Source of the DNA: F23-D06 sp963620035
Lineage (GTDB): Bacteria > Bacteroidota > Bacteroidia > Bacteroidales > WCHB1-69
DNA: 64,000 nucleotides
Assembly (NCBI GenBank): GCA_963620035.1
Contig: CAVEXN010000003.1
Coordinates: forward strand, 1 to 64,000
Reading direction: 5' to 3'
The notes below the pieces were generated by a model. It worked only from the letters and a program-made list of their open reading frames with translations. It ran no database searches and was not told the DNA's origin. Of this stretch, positions 61,140 to 64,000 are shown one piece after another (position 1 is the first letter of the stretch; every line of letters begins with the position of its first letter). The translations under genes and the position numbers were made by a program.

Positions 61140-62021
61140 ATGAACATAATGATAAAATATATACGCTTCTGTCAATTGTTTCTCTATTCAATCTTGATGT
61201 CAGGTTGCATTTCAGATGTGGACATCGACAAGCAACTTGACGAAGCCGAAAAACTGGTATTGTATTGTAGAATATGTCCGCAGATTGAAACCACCAGTGT
61301 ATATCTGACACACACAACCATACTCTTCGAAACCTATACAGATGAACTGTCTGAACCTGTTGCCGGGGCTATTGTCGAATTATCTTCCGACAAAGTGAAC
61401 TGGACGCGCGCACACTATGACAACACACAACAACGCTATTTGCTTCCGCAGAGCGAGTTCAGGATAGAAAGCGGCGCTACCTACTATATCCGGGCTTCCC
61501 ATCCTGACTTTGAAGAAATATCGGCGGAATGCACAGTTCCTTTTATTCGCAGTATAGACTTGCAACATATTAGTGAACAAACAATTAACGACACACACGA
61601 CGGCGAGACTTTTGGTTTTAGCCATATAGACCATTATCTGCAATGGAAAGACTTTCCGGGCGAGGAAAACAGATACATGTTCATTATTGGCGACCCGGAC
61701 CCCGAATCTTCCGCATTGTGGCACTCACTGAAGCTTGTCTATCTCAAAGACAACAAAGAATATACATACGTTTTTTCTGATGAGGGGCGCGACGGGCAAA
61801 TCATCAAGTGTTTTTACGGTTATGGATTTGAACACGAAGGGGGTGGAGACAATGAACAATTCGGCGTTGTATTCCTTGACAATAATTGTTACAGATACGA
61901 GAAAAGCGTAATAGATAGTGACAACTCGATGGGTTTCTTCATGTTAGAGCCGCTCCATTTCTACAACAACATCGAAAATGGATATGGGTTATTCGGAGCC
62001 TGCGCAATGACGACAGACTAA
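61140..62021 (+). CDS. DUF4249 domain lipoprotein
   Basis: A 293-aa lipoprotein: signal peptide with a lipobox before Cys in LMSGC (about residues 19-23), then a DUF4249 beta-rich body. The family is common in Bacteroidota, often beside a TonB-dependent receptor, and may take part in uptake or surface binding. Here no receptor is adjacent within the window. The start at 61140 is chosen for the signal peptide; the next in-frame ATGs (MIKY) would shorten it by a few residues. Confidence 0.82.
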   Translation: MNIMIKYIRFCQLFLYSILMSGCISDVDIDKQLDEAEKLVLYCRICPQIETTSVYLTHTTILFETYTDELSEPVAGAIVELSSDKVNWTRAHYDNTQQRYLLPQSEFRIESGATYYIRASHPDFEEISAECTVPFIRSIDLQHISEQTINDTHDGETFGFSHIDHYLQWKDFPGEENRYMFIIGDPDPESSALWHSLKLVYLKDNKEYTYVFSDEGRDGQIIKCFYGYGFEHEGGGDNEQFGVVFLDNNCYRYEKSVIDSDNSMGFFMLEPLHFYNNIENGYGLFGACAMTTD

Positions 62022-62528
62022 TGCCAGAAAAACTTCTCGGGTCAATAGCAGCATTGAACACACATTTGGCATTACATAGCATGTTTTTGGCTGAAACAAT
62101 GTTAATCCCGAAAAAAAGGTGGCAAAAACTATATACATTAAAAAAAACATAATTCTTATAGAAACAGATTATGACAGGAATTGTATCGCATAAAGAATCC
62201 TGAAGTCTATAAAACGATTCGGGAAAAACAATAGTTTTGTTTTCCAGAACTTATTTATCTGTTTTACAGTTTTCTCATTTACAGATAGTTTGAGTGCTAT
62301 AACGACTAACGTTCACGAAAACGTAGTACTTTATTCTACCTGATTCTTTCATTTTTCAGTGTCGATTGCCATAAATCAAAGGGAACAGGTCAAATACCCA
62401 AAGATTTATTGCATTGACATTTATTTTATATCATTTTAAACACATTAAAAGAACAAGAAAGAACAAATATGATTCTAAACGCTAATTTTGCAGACATATT
62501 TACAGAATGTAACAAAAAACACAAGACA
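62022..62528. other. intergenic region before the LytTR gene
   Basis: 507 bases without a gene. A promoter-like TAGTTTTG (62232-62239) lies inside a hairpin formed by GGAAAA(A)CAA and TTGTTTTCC. A box TAATTTTG at 62483-62490 is close to the LytTR gene. Nothing else recognisable. Confidence 0.5.
62483..62490 (+). promoter_or_regulatory. TAnnTTTG -7 box of the LytTR regulator gene
   Basis: TAATTTTG, 38 bases before the ATG at 62529. It lies downstream of the ATG at 62469, which therefore is probably not the start. Confidence 0.6.
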
Positions 62529-63287
62529 ATGTCAAATAAATCGATTTCGTGTGCATTCTTCATTCAAGACGAGGCCAAGCAAACGATGCTGAAAGAGGCC
62601 ATTGGCAACTATGACACGTTATACATCACCTCGATTTTCAAAAACAGTTTTGAGACAATTGAAAAACTGAATAAGGTACGACCGCAAGTACTATTCATCA
62701 ATGTCAGTATGAGCGACATTCTTCGGCACATTACGAGACCTCCACACATTATCGGGGTCTGCGACCAGCCCACGAACAGAAAAGTAAAAGAGTTTCTGTC
62801 TTGTGGCTTCACAGATTTCATCTATTTCCCCATCGTCGAAAAGAACCTTAACGATGTCATCGGGAAGATTTTGAATGCAAATTCGTTTTTTCAAGAATTG
62901 AATGAGACGCCGGTATTTATGGAAAACGGTATGACTTATGAGGACCACACGAATGGCAATATTGAAACGAACGTTGCTTATTTCTTTGTACAAGACAAAC
63001 GCTATGGTAAGTGCAAGATCAATTTCAGCGAATTTGTTTATGCGCAGAGCATCGGTAACGACATTCGTATTATGAAAGATGACGAAAGCGCTTTTTACGA
63101 GAGAACTACGTTGAAGAATTTCCACAGGAAGCTTGGGCATAATAAATGTTTGAAAATCAACAGATCTATACTCATAAATGTAGAAAAAGTAACTCGGATA
63201 AACAAGAAGACTGTGACGCTGAATAATGAAACCTTTACCATAACGCGCACATATTATAAGGAGTTCGCCAAAGTTTTCAACATCTGA
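62529..63287 (+). CDS. LytTR transcriptional regulator with a degenerate receiver
   Basis: A 252-aa regulator. Residues 1-115 resemble a response-regulator receiver, but the phospho-acceptor Asp is Asn 58 (FINVSM), the usual Thr/Ser is Cys 78 and the conserved Lys position is Phe, so it should not be controlled by phosphorylation. The C-terminal LytTR DNA-binding domain is at about 155-250 (SEFVYAQSIGND, CLKINRSILINVEKV). The ATG at 62529 (MSNKSI) is preferred over the one at 62469 because the promoter box lies between them. No histidine kinase is adjacent. Confidence 0.85.
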   Translation: MSNKSISCAFFIQDEAKQTMLKEAIGNYDTLYITSIFKNSFETIEKLNKVRPQVLFINVSMSDILRHITRPPHIIGVCDQPTNRKVKEFLSCGFTDFIYFPIVEKNLNDVIGKILNANSFFQELNETPVFMENGMTYEDHTNGNIETNVAYFFVQDKRYGKCKINFSEFVYAQSIGNDIRIMKDDESAFYERTTLKNFHRKLGHNKCLKINRSILINVEKVTRINKKTVTLNNETFTITRTYYKEFAKVFNI

Positions 63288-63308
63288 AACTTCTTACGTA
63301 AAAAATAG

Positions 63309-63316
63309 TATTTTTG
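63309..63316 (+). promoter_or_regulatory. TAnnTTTG -7 box of tRNA-Arg(CCT)
   Basis: TATTTTTG, 11 bases before the tRNA 5' end at 63327. Confidence 0.75.
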
Positions 63317-63326
63317 CCGCCTTGTT

Positions 63327-63398
63327 GGTCTTGTAGTTCAATGGATAGAACAAAAGTTTCCTAAACTTTAGATTTGGGTTCGATTCCCAGCGAGACTA
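63327..63398 (+). tRNA. tRNA-Arg (anticodon CCT)
   Basis: A 72-nt cloverleaf with acceptor GGTCTTG/CGAGACT (G-U pair at the first position), D-stem GTTC/GAAC, anticodon stem AAAGT/ACTTT enclosing TTCCTAA (anticodon CCT), and T-loop TTCGATT. CCA is not encoded. Its last three bases overlap the stop codon of the convergent mnmG. Confidence 0.93.
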
Positions 63399-64000
63399 CT
63401 CCCTTTTATTTTGTTGCAAATGGATAATAATAGCTGTAATGTCGGCCGGGTTCACGCCGCTGATTCGCGAAGCTTGACCGAGATTGAGGGGCTGTACAGA
63501 CATCAGTTTTTCTTTTGCCTCCTTTGAAACGCAAGCCAATTGTGCATAATCGAAACCGAAAGGTATCTTTATTGTATCAAGGTTTGACATTTTTTTCACG
63601 ATTTCTTCTTCTCGCTTGATGTAACTTTCATATTTGATGGACGTTTCCACATTTTTCAGTTGTTCGGATGTGGGTTGTTCCGCATCGATATACCCTTGGA
63701 ATGTCGGGGAGTTTTGTCTTAAATCTTCAATAGTGACTTGTGGGCGAAGAAGCAGTTGTGATAGTTTTACGTTTTGGGAGATTGGCATAGTTCCTTTTTC
63801 AACAAGCATTGCGTTAACAGTTTCCATTTGGGCAAGATGTTGTTTAAGATAGTCTGCTATTTCTTTTTGTTTTCTATACTTTTGTTCAAACGCATTGAAT
63901 TGGGACGAGGGAACAAGTCCGATTTTGTATCCTATAGGGGTCAAGCGGAGGTCTGCATTATCTTGGCGAAGCAGTATCCGGTATTCTGCGCGTGATGTGA
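63396..64000 (-). CDS. mnmG: MnmG (GidA) tRNA uridine modification enzyme, C-terminal part
   Basis: With MnmE it makes the cmnm5 modification of U34 in several tRNAs. Only the C-terminal 200 residues lie in the window; the frame runs past position 64000, so the gene is cut by the edge. The visible part begins with TSRAEYRILLRQDNADLRLTP, a hallmark of the family, and ends with the helical MnmE-binding domain (YESYIKREEE, the LNLGQASRISGVNPADI region). The stop TAG at 63396-63398 overlaps the 3' end of tRNA-Arg(CCT) on the other strand. Confidence 0.96.
   Translation of the reverse strand, partial: TSRAEYRILLRQDNADLRLTPIGYKIGLVPSSQFNAFEQKYRKQKEIADYLKQHLAQMETVNAMLVEKGTMPISQNVKLSQLLLRPQVTIEDLRQNSPTFQGYIDAEQPTSEQLKNVETSIKYESYIKREEEIVKKMSNLDTIKIPFGFDYAQLACVSKEAKEKLMSVQPLNLGQASRISGVNPADITAIIIHLQQNKRE

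Overview
The window reads as a chromosomal segment of an anaerobic member of the Bacteroidota, most likely Bacteroidales. Four things support this. There are about two dozen copies of the Bacteroidota-type -7 promoter box TAnnTTTG in front of genes and tRNAs. One secreted protein carries a type IX secretion (T9SS) C-terminal sorting domain. A DUF4249 lipoprotein and several surface proteins typical of the phylum are present. The energy genes are anaerobic: [FeFe] hydrogenases, a fused NfnAB transhydrogenase and the redox sensor Rex. Genus is not assigned. Most genes are housekeeping genes packed into short operons on both strands. No CRISPR array, intact transposon or prophage was seen.

Layout. 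0-0.2 kb: a candidate stand-alone small RNA with its own promoter, a pseudoknot and a terminator. 0.2-6.6 kb (minus): a glycosyltransferase, tRNA-Arg(CCG), serA-serC, a U32 (TrhP-like) protein and an RluB-type pseudouridine synthase. 6.3-11.4 kb (minus): an operon of S41 protease, dnaG, a YitT-type membrane protein and a SufT-like protein. 11.4-14.1 kb: a type II restriction-modification island with an intact C5-cytosine methyltransferase and a nuclease gene broken by a frameshift. 14.1-20.6 kb: a ResB/CcsA-like cytochrome c assembly protein, tRNA-Thr, a minus-strand operon mlaE-mlaF-cvpA-sufE-PfkB kinase, a divergent SAM hydrolase-nitrilase pair, and tRNA-Phe. 20.7-33.3 kb: a SPOR protein and folD; amn-mutS2-miaB; a T9SS cargo protein; an Fe-S protein; a radical SAM protein; priA; a HAD phosphatase. 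33.4-39.5 kb: an OmpA/TPR lipoprotein, the TrkA/TrkH potassium system, a repeat-bearing intergenic region and an aspartate-type aminotransferase.

39.8-49.5 kb (plus) is the most coherent block: Rex, an iron-type alcohol dehydrogenase, a structured leader, a thioredoxin-like [2Fe-2S] ferredoxin, a sensory [FeFe] hydrogenase with a PAS domain (HydS-like), a PP2C/SpoIIE-type phosphatase, a catalytic-looking group B [FeFe] hydrogenase, an adenylate kinase and a fused NfnAB. Together these look like a hydrogen- and redox-sensing and disposal module. H2 or redox state would be read by HydS and passed to the phosphatase, while electrons are exchanged between ferredoxin, NAD(P)H and H2. The phosphatase target and the hydrogenase maturases are not in the window.

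49.6-64 kb: a minus-strand operon of a large TPR protein, an outer-membrane beta-barrel and a C69 dipeptidase; a P-loop NMP-kinase-like protein; an OmpA lipoprotein, mutY, tadA and a WYL regulator; a low-coding stretch with a strong terminator and a possible repeat; an orphan DUF4249 lipoprotein; a LytTR regulator whose receiver lacks the phosphorylation residues; tRNA-Arg(CCT); and the 3' part of mnmG, cut by the window edge.
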